Assembly (NCBI GenBank): GCA_025617745.1
Contig: CM046856.1
Span: 33,660,208-33,724,207, forward strand
DNA: 64,000 nucleotides
Direction: 5' to 3'
From: Heliocidaris erythrogramma
Taxonomy: Eukaryota > Echinodermata > Echinoidea > Camarodonta > Echinometridae
A program made the position numbers and the translations under genes. The notes beneath the pieces are model-generated. The model was not told the DNA's origin. It saw only the letters and a list, made by a program, of their open reading frames with translations, and did no database searches. Shown piece by piece: positions 22,986 to 34,735 of this stretch (its first letter is position 1; the number at the start of each line of letters is the position of its first letter).

Positions 22986-23265
22986 TATTTTGGTCTAGTG
23001 GATAAGTCACTAGACTGCGGATCACAAGGTATGGGGTTCCCATCCACAGCACTGACGTGCATTGACAAGACATTAATCGGAATTTTCCACACTTGACCTA
23101 GGTGAAGTAAAATGGGTACCGGTGGGAATTAATTCCTTAAATCTTCAGTGTTTTAATTATATAGGGAAGTTGAGCAGGGGTAATAATAAAAAAAATCTTT
23201 TTGGAAGCTGATATTGGTAAATAAGTGATATGCGCTATACAAGAACTGAGTATAATTATTATTAG
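22986..23265 (+). mobile_element. tRNA-derived SINE
   Basis: An A-box-like TCTAGTGGATAAG (22994-23006) and a B-box-like GGTTCCCATCC (23035-23045) are spaced as in a tRNA promoter. A tRNA-unrelated body follows, with AAAATGGGTACCGGTGGGAA. It ends in GCGCTATACAAGAACTGAG and an ATT-rich tail. The tail resembles LINE ends elsewhere in the window, as expected for a SINE mobilised by a partner LINE. The tRNA cloverleaf is degraded. Confidence 0.75.
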
Positions 23266-23569
23266 GTCATTATTCAATGTTTTCAGGAAGGAAATCAATT
23301 GATTGATTGATTCATTATTATGACAATTGATGCAGGAAAACAAAGTAACAGAAATGAGGTAATATCATGAACTTTAAAAGTTGAAATATGCCTAATCTCA
23401 TTTAATTATTAGACAAATTAATTTGTTTCATTTTCCTCTGCTTGCGGACTTACGTATTTGTTTTATTTGTAAATGGAAGTTGATTGTTTTATGTATTACA
23501 AAATTTAATCAATAAGCACCACATATTTCTTATTAGTTGCTTCACTTGATGAAGAAGGTTTACCTTCAG
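23266..23569. other. Non-coding stretch before a possible exon
   Basis: AT-rich sequence with a short ATTGATTGATTG run near 23298-23311. No repeat ends were recognised. Confidence 0.35.
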
Positions 23570-23642
23570 CGTTTTACACAGAGTGCATGAATGTCTTCAT
23601 CCGTGATCGATCCCACGCCCGACCTACATCTGCCTACACCAA
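23570..23642 (+). CDS. Possible exon, identity unknown
   Basis: The segment lies between TTACCTTCAG and GTAAGATG. Its frame is open and reads FYTECMNVFIRDRSHARP, then TSAYTK. The frame also stays open upstream to about 23509 (SLDEEGLPSA precedes it). If it is not spliced at 23643, it stops at TAA 23644-23646. The mixed charged and polar composition is protein-like. No family was recognised, and the acceptor has a weak pyrimidine tract. Confidence 0.3.
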
Positions 23643-24525
23643 GTAAGATGCTGTTCATGGGAGACAGACATTAAGGTAATCGATTGTGCTTTCGAGGGTT
23701 ATTCAAAGGCTTTGGGTTTGCGCCACAGGCCTTCCGTCTATGATGCTTTTTTTTTGCTGTGTATAGGTACCTTGGATATTCCATGTAACGGAATAATTCC
23801 TAGGTAATGCTGTCCTGGTATCAGCCGTGTATTAGAGTCCTGATATCATCTGACTCCCATTGGCTGTTCATAAACTTATCATTTTAATTGATGCTCCTGT
23901 CCCCTCATCCATGACGCCTTTGAATTCCTTCACACTCGGTTCTGCCGTTCACAATAACACCCCCTCCCCTAGTGACTAGCAGTGAACTATTCCATTAATT
24001 GATACAACCTGTAAAAACAACCAAAATTATGAGAATGATAGGCAGTGAATTTCCCCTTGTAGTCGAATCTGTACCAAGTGTACGCCTAACCTATTTCTCA
24101 TGTCGGTAGAAGGGATGATGGCTTCTTTCACCTGGAAATTGATCTCTGTATACCGGGAGTCTGACTTCCAGACTCCTGTCCTCTTTTCAAAATACCAAAA
24201 TCGATAGCTTAATACATTCTCGTTTACCAATTTTCTATCACTTTTTAGGGAGTTCCGAAAACAATTGTCTAAGGACAGATGTTTTGAATTCCCTCTAGGA
24301 TCGAAAGAGCATGAAAGAGTAAGGTATTATATTTTTGTATTCTTATTTCGGAAAGCTGAATGCGACTAAGTCATGCGAAACTCATTGGAAATTAGCCAAT
24401 CTAAGCAAGGATCTTCAAGAGCTGGAGTCACATCTAGCTCATTCCCTTTGAACCATGTTCGATTCCGCTAGGAAAAATACGTCAGGCATGTGCTTAACTG
24501 GATCTTCCTTGCAAATAAGAAGACA
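23643..24525. other. Non-coding stretch up to the L1-like insertion
   Basis: No gene was recognised. The methionine at 24455 and the first 23 codons of the long open frame belong to this flank, because the candidate target-site duplication AAATAAGAAGACA ends at 24525. Confidence 0.5.
24513..24525. repeat. Left target-site duplication of the L1-like element
   Basis: AAATAAGAAGACA here is repeated at 27282-27294, directly after the poly-A tail. The 3' end of the primed bottom strand would be TTATTT, which suits annealing to poly-A. Confidence 0.65.
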
Positions 24526-27112
24526 GACTGAGAACGGCATTATCACAGATGCAAAGCGTATTCTTGAAGAGGAAAGGTCCTTTTATTCTCATTTGTATTC
24601 ATCAAATAGTAACACGGGTGACACCTCTTTTGCCTCTTTAGATAACTTGAATTTACCAATGTTAGATTCAAATGATAATAGTAATTTGGGGGGACAAATA
24701 TCGGAAAAGGAATGTTATGAAACTATTTTAACTTTTGCAACTGATAAATCGCCAGGGTCAGATGGCCTTCCCATTGAATTTTACAAAGTCTTTTGGTCGG
24801 AAATAAAACAATTGTTATGTTCTGTATACAATAAAAGTTTTGGGGATAAATCCCTTCCATACTCTATGCGGAGAAGCGTAATTTTTTTGTTACCAAAGAA
24901 AGGCAAAAACCTGTTATCTCTTAAAAACTGGCGCCCGATATCACTACTCAACTGTGATTATAAAATCTTAGCAAAACTTCTTTCTCTACGGATTAAGAAG
25001 GTCCTACCTAAATTGATAAGTGATGACCAATATGGTTTCCTGAAAGGTCGTTTCATTGGAGAAAATATACGCTTATTTATCGATATGCGAAATTTTTGTA
25101 AGACGCACAATGTTAAGGGCGTGGCCTTGAGTATCGACTTTGAAAAGGCCTTCGATATGATTGATTGGGAATTTTTAAATTATGCTCTGAATATTTTTGG
25201 TTTCGATCAGCCATTTATCCACTGGGTCAAAGTGTTATATTTCAAGATAGAGGGTTGCGTAATTAACAATGGATTTTCTTCAAAGCCTTTTGAAATTCAA
25301 CGCGGAGTGAGACAAGGTTGTCCATTATCGCCGTATTTATTCATTATTGCTGTCGAGCTTCTTGGTTGTTTAATTCGACAAAACGATCAAATTAGAGGCC
25401 TGAAGGTGCATGGTACAGAGGTTAAAATTTGTCAATACGCAGACGATACATCCATATTTCTAGAGCCTGATGAAGCAAATGTTGAATGTTGTGTTAAAGT
25501 GTTGGATAAATTTAAAGACATGTCAGGTTTGAAAATCAATATTGAAAAATGTAATGTTATAAGATTTGGAAACTTTACAGATATTTTATGTCATGACATT
25601 CCATTTACTTGGCCTACGGATTATTTCATGTATTTGGGCGTAAAAATTCCTCTTAGTGAACGCCATAGTTTATATGACCTTAATTTCAAACCCAAACTCG
25701 AAGAAATAAGAACAATCTTAAATATTTGGAGTTGTAGAACTTTAACTTTGTATGGCAAAATTGTCATCATAAAATCCATGATTATTCCCAAACTTATATA
25801 TCTTCTGTGCATTATACCAAGTCCACCTAAGTCGTTTTTTGTGGAGGTTCAACAATTATTGTTTAGGTTTTTATGGAACAATAAGATCGATAAGATCAAA
25901 CGGTCTTTGCTTTACAATGAATACGATGAGGGCGGTTTGAAAATGCCACATTTATTATCTTTTGATCGTGCTATGAAAATTACATGGGTTAAAAGGTACC
26001 AAGATGAAGGTAATAGGAGCAAATGGAAAGTATTTTTTAGAATGGCTCTCAAAAACATTGGTGGTGATAACTTTATCAAGTGGAATCTTTCATGTGATCA
26101 TCTGTTATTTGTTGAAAGCACCGATCCATTCTGGAACGATGTTCTTTCGGCCTGGAGTCATTATAAGTACTACAATCCAGTTAAGTTCAAGGAAATTATT
26201 TCACAACCGCTGTGGTTTAACTCCCATATATTGATAGATGGTAAACCAGTTTTTGTTAAAAGGTGGTTTGAATCCAACTTGATTTATGTAAGAGACATTT
26301 TAACTGACGATGGTGCCTTTATGTCATTTGATCAAGTGTTACAGAAATATAATTCAGAATCTTTCTTGACATACTTTTCCATATTATCTGCAATTCCTAA
26401 ACAATGGAAAGACATCATAAGACGAGGTGACTTTATGAATGAAGACTTATTATCAAATCAACCTGATGATAATGTGGATAAGTTTTTGAAACAAAAAAAA
26501 GTTTCTAAATTTTGTTACTTACTTTTCCTCAAAAGTTATAGAATTCCAATTTCAGAAACAGATCAACAAAACAAATGGCAAATTGATTTATCACTGGATT
26601 TGTGTAATTCTCTCGTATGGAAATCTCGTTTCGCTTTGATTTACAAGTCATCTATAGACAATAAGATGAGGAATTTTCAATTTAAGTTCATTCACCGGAA
26701 AATCGCGACGCAACTTTTTTTGTGCAAAATAGGTATAAGTGAAACTTCCTTTTGTAATTTTTGTGAATCTTGTCCACAATCATTAATTCATTTATTTCTG
26801 AGATGCAACATTGTGACACTATTCTGGAACGAAATCGTTACGTGGCTTAGAAGCAAAAATATCCGCCAGTGTATGTTGTCTGATGAGGAAATTTGTTTTG
26901 GAACTTTAATTCTTGATCAGTTTTACTTCATAAATACTATTATACTCCAAGCCAAATATTTCATTTATTCATGCAAAGTTCAGAACACTGTTCCTTTGTT
27001 TAAAGTCTTTATATATTCACTTAAACAATTAGAAAGAACAGAACGTATCATTGCCTTTAAAAAGAATCGATTAGAATTTCATGAAAAAAAATGGCAAGCC
27101 CTAAAACGCTAG
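24526..27112 (+). CDS. L1/Tx1-like ORF2 remnant: reverse transcriptase and CCHC tail
   Basis: The frame is open from ATG 24455, but its first 23 codons are flanking DNA, leaving about 861 element codons (family ORF2 is usually about 1250). In order, with residues counted from 24455: SPGSDGLPIEFY near 105, LPKKGKNLLSLKNWRPISLL near 150, SIDFEKAFDMIDW near 228, RGVRQGCPLSPYLF near 290, the catalytic YADD at 328-331 (25436-25447) and FMYLGVKI near 390. A Cys-X2-Cys-X8-His-X4-Cys knuckle lies at 767-784. In full-length elements this protein copies the element RNA at a nicked target. The YADD box and C-terminal knuckle place it in the L1/Tx1 group. The subfamily is not known. Confidence 0.9.
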
Positions 27113-27251
27113 ACGATTTTCAGATTATGTATAATGCAATATCATTCTTTGTTTATATATCAGACAAGTGCTCAAAATCAGTTTATCTTTCATGATCTGT
27201 ACTTATTCATGTTCATTTGCATGTAACTATCTATGATAAAGTGAATTGTGA

Positions 27252-27257
27252 AATAAA
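27252..27257 (+). terminator. Polyadenylation signal of the L1-like element
   Basis: AATAAA lies 7 bases before the start of the A run at 27264. Confidence 0.75.
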
Positions 27258-27281
27258 TATTTGAAAAAAAAAAAAAAAAAA

Positions 27282-27294
27282 AAATAAGAAGACA
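27282..27294. repeat. Right target-site duplication of the L1-like element
   Basis: AAATAAGAAGACA matches 24513-24525. Its first three A overlap the poly-A tail, so the firm part is 10 bases. Confidence 0.65.
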
Positions 27295-28091
27295 AAAGAT
27301 TCCAGCCTGGCTGCAAACTTATGGGCCATTTTCAAAGGGAAATATGTTTTTATAGTGATAATTACCTTTCGCTATCACAAGTCTGATGAGCAGTCCACAG
27401 TGCTTACCTTTACTGGGGGCAAGCGAAAAGAAATTGTACAAAATTTCCTAATATATGAATCAAAATTGCGCGTCTGGGCATGTGTGGGCACTAATCTGAC
27501 ACAAAACATCATAATTCACTGTACTTGGAACAATTGGAGTTTTTATTTTCGTTTGCAGGGAGTAATCGGCAGAGTGTCAAATTGGGGTTTTGGGATTGTA
27601 AAATTTTATTTTTTCCACAAATTGAAACTACTATCATACAATATAGCCAAATTTCTGGACACAAGTAGGCTTTTGAATTCATATTTTATCGTATGTTAAA
27701 ATTTCACTTTGCTTATTCAAATAAAAAGTGAAATACTCTGGAGATTTCAGTTGTGACAAAAATCACTACTCAAGCTTTCCCATGAAGTTGGCGGCAACAG
27801 CGTACCTGTATATTCTTTTGTGCATCCTTAGAAAGGGGCAGCTGCTTGAGATAATTTGTTGCCAACTGGGACTCCAGCTTTCGAAGCTCCTTGATCTAAG
27901 TAATGAAGTTATGAAAATAATGTGTGTGTATGGGTGCGTTTTAGCATGTAAGTGAGAGAAATAATATGGAAAAGGAGAATATACAGAGATGAAGGCAGAC
28001 AAAGAGAGACGAAGCGTTCAAAGTGAGAGAGAAAGAGAGAGAGGGAATGGGCAGAAAACGAGAAAGCATTCGTATAAGCATGGTTTAGTTT
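27295..28091. other. Non-coding stretch without recognised genes
   Basis: Short open frames (for example 27355-27699) have no motif. A GAGA-rich part lies near 28022-28042. Confidence 0.4.
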
Positions 28092-28305
28092 GGGGTGTTT
28101 CACAACGAGTTAAGTTTGACTTAAAAATCATGCGTAAGTGCCAATGCGCATACGATATTAAACGCGTAATCTCATTGGTAGATTACCCAATAGCGCGCGT
28201 CCCCTGAGCATGATCTGACCAATGCGGTGATGTGTCATATACCGCACACAACTAGGAATTTAAGTGCGACTGTTAGTCAAACTTAACTCTTTGTGAAACA
28301 CCCCC
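28092..28305. mobile_element. Palindromic MITE (GGGGTGTTTCACAA ends)
   Basis: The left end GGGGTGTTTCACAACGAGTT and right end AACTCTTTGTGAAACACCCC extend inward through AAGTTTGACT/AGTCAAACTT, giving inverted arms of about 30 bp. The interior is CpG-rich with GCGCGCG and no coding frame. Confidence 0.85.
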
Positions 28306-29350
28306 TAGACACATATTTTCTTTAAATCATGTCATAGGAGATAGTAATGAATTTTCTTCCCGATTTTATCTTACATAAATGACTGGAATACTCTAGAGTC
28401 CTAGAGGAGCGATATCATCGGCATGTAAATGGATAAACATTCTGTCATTTTACTAATTCCTGGACAATAACCAAAAAAAAAAAAAAAAGGATCTTTACCT
28501 TAAAGGCAGAAGAGGGTAATTTTAAGGGCTCTTTATTTTATTTGGAACCAGCATGGTGTGGGGCAATTACGATTTACTGACTGCCCCTTGCTCAGGTTGT
28601 TTTTATGGTTTATGTCAGTCATTTATCTAAAAACCACCCCTGCCATTTGAAATTACATTAGTCTCTGTCATTTCACTTTGACAATGACTTATTACTGTCA
28701 CTGAACAGCAGCATTTGTTTACAACGAAAGCTGAGACTAAATTAGTTTTATGTGAAGGTCACATTGACTAATTAATCTACAAAATTATAATTACCTTTTG
28801 AACAACAGCGAACAAATAGGACATTTTAGGTCAATTGACTAAAAATACATTATAAAGTAGAACTAAATTTTGAGTCATGATAGAACAGCGTTTCTCCTAT
28901 GAATGGATTTCTATTATTTTTTGGAATTGCTGTTTACGAGGTATTATACATAAATGCTCTCATTTTTCGTCTTCGTAGTATGTAACATTGTTGTTATTGA
29001 ATCAATTAGAAATTACTTATAACCTGCTGAAATCTGTTAAACATAAAATGTCATCGATAACTATAAAAAAAACTGATATGGTCTGGTGTTGGAAAAAAAA
29101 TTGTCGAAAATATGGCAATGGACGAGCAGGTTTTCATATGCTAGGTGGGGTGTATAGCATTTTAAATGGCTTTTAAAGTAAAGATGTCATATCTGATTCT
29201 GTAGTAATCTCTGCACCAAGCGTTGGTTTTATGTGTGTAAGCTTGTCTGATGGCCTTTAAAGTGTCTCACGTAATTGTAGGGATCTTCGTGCTTGCCAAC
29301 CCTCTTATAATTACAGCGTCTTCCCCTATTCACCATTTTGTGCGACACAT
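28306..29350. other. Non-coding stretch without recognised features
   Basis: An A run lies at about 28472-28488. No open frame or element end was recognised. Confidence 0.4.
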
Positions 29351-29530
29351 AGTCCGGCGACCCGGTCCGGCGACTATTGCTCCGCTGTCTATATCCTACG
29401 CTAAACGAATTCCTAACCTCAACCCTGGAACATAGCTATACCTAACCCTAACCTAAAACTAACCCTAACTCTATATCATTGAGGAAATAAATCCCGGAGA
29501 AATTGCCGCCGGAGCAACTGTCGGAACACC
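29351..29530. mobile_element. Foldback repeat with telomere-like CCTAA units inside
   Basis: GTCCGGCGACTATTGCTCCG on the left and CGGAGCAACTGTCGGAAC on the right are imperfect inverted repeats. A second GTCCGGCGAC lies just before the left one. The centre (about 29415-29473) holds CCTAACCCTAACC and AACCCTAACT units, which resemble degenerate animal telomere repeats. No coding frame was seen. Confidence 0.5.
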
Positions 29531-32292
29531 CTATTTACTACGATTTTTAATTATTTATATGTCCTCTTTTCTATTTCTTGCTTTCAGTCTAGTTCTTCTC
29601 TTCAAGTCTACTCCATTTTAATTCCACCCTATCCTTATCCTTTATTTGCGGGCCATTGACAGAGAAGTTCAGTTTATGATGAAAAAAGATAGATCCAATG
29701 GCGCTCCCATGAGAAGAAAGCTAAATAATATATTCATGACTGCGGAACCGATGTTGCTATGTCACAAATCTACCCTTAGAGACCCATGGCTATAAACACA
29801 CACTCTCTCTGTCACACACACACGCACATGCTTCCTTGCATTCAGAACAGTGACCGATTGTGGGACGAGCCTTACTCGTAAACTACCTTGTGTGTTATAA
29901 TATGAGAAACAACCCCCCCCCCCCCCAAAAAAAAAAAACAAAAAACAACCAAACAAACAAACAAACAAAACAAAACAAAACAAAACACCAACCAATCAAA
30001 AGCCATAAAAGCCATGTCCTTTTACATGAAAATTGATGTTTCATGCTTCGAATTCCATTCAAAAGGATATTGCTGCGTTTGTACCAAATTTAAAAGAAAT
30101 CTTGGATAATGCAGTGAAGCCTACAAAGTAACTTTAAATCTACATGATCTAATGATGCTTTTAGATTCTAGACACTTATGACGGTTTGGGGGATAGAGGG
30201 TAACACCTTCACAAGAAAGTAACGTGTGCAAATAGTAGACTTGGAGTGATATCACATCACCAGTCTTTGCTCAAAGTCTTTGCTCGAGATCTCAATTTCC
30301 TGCATCTGCTTCCTTGGTGGAATGTTTATTGTAGGCAACACTGATAAGGTTCGTTAACCTTTACCAAGTTGACACTGAAAGTGGGGAAAGTGTTGGGTTT
30401 CACTGGATAGTATAAATTCAGAACATTCACGAAGATTTATTCTTTGGTACAATATTGCGATGTAGGTCGGAACAAAAGGCATTTGTACTTGTTAGTGGGA
30501 AGGCGGAATTTCTCCATAGATATAGCAGCATTTAAATTGTGATAAACTGTCCCTTCAGATCATCTATCAAGGCATTTTACATTTACTGTGATGTACTAGT
30601 CATGGTATTATTGTGCGAGTCATATGATTCCCATTATCATTACCCGACATATTTGTTCTTCCCATGGTAATTCGGATGACATTTACAACTGTCTGGGATG
30701 TTGCTTGTGAAAAATCTTTAGCAACCCCATTGAAATCTCTCACTGTATGTTTAAAGAGGATCTAAAATTTACTTTATGACTGGCGATTTACTACTTGGGA
30801 ATGTAATGCCCTCATGATTGAAAAATGATACGATCTTCGTACTTTACAATACAAGGATTAAGGAGTATTCGTTTCCCATTAGGCCTCATTGATTAGATTT
30901 GGAACTACTGTATATCAAGTCTAATGTCATTCACGCGAGCCAGGTAGGATACCGGGACAAATTTGATCCCTAAAAGTCTCGCCGTGCTTCAAAAAGGACA
31001 GGTAACATAATTATGATATTCCATGAATTGAGAAAAAAAATGCCCTGAATATGAAAGTACATTCATCCCTTTTCAAAGCCCAGATAGTGTGTAATAACGT
31101 GCATGCAAAATAATAATGAAATAACTTGTGGAGTCAAACAAGAAATGTATAGAAGTCATAATGTTGAACATGCGATTCCCTAGGGGAAATTTGTTGAAAG
31201 CTGAACCTCTGCTTAATTATCTCTACCGACATTTAGTACACCAGAGCATCGCATTGCACCAATTAAATATAACGGTATAAGATAATAATGAATAGAAATT
31301 GAGATGATTAATATTCACTCCTTCGGCTGATTTAAATTTCCTAGTTTACTCACAAAAGTAAGGTTTCTAAAAAGAGGTTTATTTTGCCTGTTGTGCATGA
31401 TTTTGAAAGGGTGTTTTATAGTCATGATGTATGAATTTTCTCTTTCTTGCGCATTGTAACCAATTTATCATTGCAAGTTTTCTTTGTATTGTAGAATTAA
31501 AATATGGATCGAATACAGGGTAAAAGTAAGTTAATTTTCATGACAATGTTAAATGTTGATTATCATGTTCATGGATTTATTGGTGCTTGCAAATCCCATT
31601 AAATAATGATATCAGATATCATTTGGAAAGAATGTGAAATCTTGTCATTTTGGAACTGTTTCAATTACGAACCAATGGTTCTTGAACGGAAGATTAGTAG
31701 GTCTCATCATGCGCTGAATTAGAGATAAATTACACTTGGAAGTTAAGGTACTAACGTTAAATGTTTCTCTTACATATAGATCTATCTGTCAGAATTCTGT
31801 ACAATTTTTATTATAAAGAAGTAAATCAATATGTAATATGAAGTTTATTCCGAAGGCCTTTAAGGACATTGTTATAGCGATAGATATCCATTCCACCAAA
31901 AAAAAGAGCATTTTTTTTTCAAAAGCCTCGAAATTGCCTTACATGTAAAGAATCATGTAAAACGAATGAGTGCGCAGACATGATTTTTTTTCATACAGTT
32001 ACTTGTTAAAATAATTATCAGGAATAACAAAAAAATAGGCAGTTGCGGAAAATTAAAGAAATCCTTGTTCAGTTTCAAGTTAAATATTAGGTGCTGGCAT
32101 AGGGATCCTCATCATACTTTTTGTTTTTATGATCCATCTCAAAAAATGAAATTTTAATGATTGTTCATGAAAAAAAAAAAAAAAATTCATATACACGTTA
32201 GCTGGGTTGGAAGTACAAACCAGTGAGCTTTCATTTATACCATGTATACAGTGCATCCCAGAAAAAACAAAACAAAACAAAACAAAAACGAA
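29531..32292. other. Non-coding stretch with homopolymer blocks
   Basis: About 29912-29992 is a C run, an A run and then CAAA/CAAAA units. GTCTTTGCTC is repeated in tandem near 30262-30284. An A run lies at 32168-32184 and AAAAC units near 32263-32287. No gene was recognised. Confidence 0.4.
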
Positions 32293-32545
32293 TCTCTAAA
32301 ACAAAGGGTTACTGTTGGCTAACTGAACTGTACAAAATTTAATTCTTTGCTTTTCACAAAGCAGAAATAATATGCTTTCAAGTGATACCTTGTTTGCATG
32401 AGAAAATACACACTTCAAAGGTTGGCGGTACCAAAATCTGGCACAACTGGGTTTTTACTAGTCATTTTCAAAACGATGGGGCTCGGTAAGGCATGTACGG
32501 ATGGATGCCAACAAGGTATCACTTGATAATCCTTTGTTTTAGAAT
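32293..32545. mobile_element. Possible foldback element with asymmetric arms
   Basis: The left arm has TCTAAAACAAAGGGTTA and, after about 65 extra bases, TCAAGTGATACCTTGTTTGC. The right arm has the inverse of both side by side, CAACAAGGTATCACTTGA and TAATCCTTTGTTTTAGA. An insertion in the left arm or a deletion in the right arm explains the difference. Confidence 0.55.
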
Positions 32546-34735
32546 TTTTTTGTGAGACGCCGCATATAGCCTTTATACAATGATCATTTGATTTGGCGGC
32601 ATATAATCGGCGCCACAGACGGGGATAGGGGGTGGGGTCATCCCTATCACTATAAGCCTTACCCGAGGGCCTGCCCTTTACACATATTAGTGATGATAAA
32701 AATTGCGTAGTATTCAATACTGTTTGTAAAGTGTCAAATTTTCACCTTTAATTTTTTTTTACAACGGTTGGATGTTGTTCATGGCGTAGTTGCATCTTTG
32801 GGGCACTGTACTATGAAAACAGAAACCGGCGCTTTGTTGGTCGTGTCTTTTCGGCCATGCCAAATGAAATCATACTCTATATTGGCGGCATGAGCCTGAT
32901 CGTAAATGTGTATCAAGCATCCCGCCGTGAGGCATGCAGGTGTCAATAAATTTTTGAGGAGACGGTACCCGTTAAAACGAAAATAATATTGAAGAAATTA
33001 TCATTATACATTAACACGTGGAGATGGTTATTGCAGATTCACCCCTTTTCCTTATTGAAGTATTTAGGATTTCGTGTGTGCGTGTGAGTGTGTGTACACA
33101 TTCTATGTATTTCCTTTTGTTAAACTTTCAGTTGGTATCATCTATTGGCTAGAACGTTATCCAGTTCAGTTTTATATTCGCTCGTCATTTTAAACAGTGT
33201 TTATTCGGGTGTAGAATGTACTTTGTATAGTGCAAAGATGACTATTTCCACCCAAGATTTTCTTCTAGTAGCCCTATGTTGATGTTTAATTACATATCTG
33301 TGGCTGCTGTGAAGTTCATATTTTTCTAATGTGATTTTGCGGGTCTTATTGGATGGCATTCGCTTTGAGGGTGCCTGTTCACTTTGGGTTTGACCGAAGG
33401 AAGTATGAAAATGGCTAATAAATTTATTTGAAACGATCTGCCTATTTCTGTTCCATGGTGTTTCACATTTTCTTTTGTACTTGAAATGCAGTCGAAAGTG
33501 AGTATCGAAACAGAAGTCATTACACGATATGCAACGTGACAAAATTTGGACGTTGTTTTGAAAAATAGACATCTCGACAGGTGACCTTAACAGCCATCAT
33601 TTTATTGCAAGTCATTTGAATGGTGCAACTATTCACAATGATTTAATTTCAAATTCAAACGTATAAAGATTACTGAATACTAGATAGAAAATGTTTTTCA
33701 TTGTCACTATTATAAGCCATGTTGTCAAAGACGATTGTACACAGTGATAAAGATGATTGACTATGCATGTATAGACATAACAGCGTTTTAAAGAGAGAAG
33801 ATAGGAAGAGAGAGGGAAAGAAAAAAGAGAGATAAGAGGAAGGGCAGTGGATTCGGGGGTAGTGGAGGAATCGGAGAGAGAATAATTGAAAAAAAAAATA
33901 CCCTTTTAAATGATCATACGTTTGATTCCTCATCATGACCAAGTAATGAATTTTCAATAATTAATTGATAATATTTGAGATATTGTACTTAGTAACGTGT
34001 TTTCTTCTAATTTTGACCTTGCACATGAAAGCTGATTAGGATACGAAGTAATGAGCTTTTTAATTGGTCTATTATGAATGATTGTTCGTAAAACATATTG
34101 CTTATTCTGATTGTGACCTTGCACTCAGCAAACTGAAAGCAAACATGGGAAGCAAATAATTAGAAGCAAACTTAACGCACAAGTTAGATCAGAATAGCTC
34201 GTTATAATACTATATTGCCTTTATGGCCTTGATGGCCCAAGCTCGGTTAATGTCCTTTCAGTCCTTGAATACTGTGAAAGGATATTTTTTCGCGCGATCA
34301 GATTGAGACAAGATTAAGCCGTCATGTTTGACCAATGGACCTTAGTACATGACATCCCTTTCCATCAACCCAACACTCCTTTATAATTACCGTCTTCTAT
34401 TTCTTCTTATGTGCAAGGTATCAAAAGGTTGAGGTTCTCTTTTCCCCACTATAATTACCGTCGTGTTCTGCGAATGAAGAGATTGAGGTGCTCTTTTGTT
34501 TTCTTGTTAGAATCACCGGATATAAAACTCATATTTATAGTTAGTGATGTGTGAATGACAGCACACGAGAGAGAGAGAGAGAGAGCGAAGGAAGAATGAG
34601 AGGGAGTGAGAGATTTTTTTTTTTTTTTTTTGGGGGGGGGGGGGACGGGAGGAAAGAAGGGAAGAGAAAAACGATGGTAAAGTAAAGAGAGATGAGTCAC
34701 TTGAAAGGAAGGGAAACAAAAGGTAATAATAGTCG
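32546..34735. other. Non-coding stretch; a minus-strand open frame has no family
   Basis: A 123-codon minus-strand frame (33201-33572) is cysteine- and histidine-bearing at its start but has no recognisable domain or splice context. It is not called a gene. A GA tract lies at about 34566-34586, followed by a T run and a G run at 34615-34645. Confidence 0.35.

Larger units (their letters stand above)
24526..27284 (+). mobile_element. 5'-truncated L1/Tx1-like LINE with poly-A tail
   Basis: This is a 2759-bp insertion. It starts inside ORF2 after the endonuclease region, carries an uninterrupted reverse transcriptase and C-terminal region to TAG at 27110-27112, then a 3' UTR of about 150 bp. 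AATAAA lies at 27252-27257 and about 21 A at 27264-27284. A 13-bp duplication flanks it. The open frame and intact tail point to a recent insertion. It cannot retrotranspose by itself because it lacks the promoter, ORF1 and endonuclease. Confidence 0.85.

Noticed and set aside
24240-24525. Possible upstream part of the L1-like ORF2 in other frames
   Set aside because: Weak LINE-like words can be read, but the candidate target-site duplication ends at 24525 and places this sequence outside the element.
33201-33572. 123-codon minus-strand open frame with Cys and His near its start
   Set aside because: The spacing does not fit a zinc finger, no family was recognised, and overlapping frames exist in the same region.
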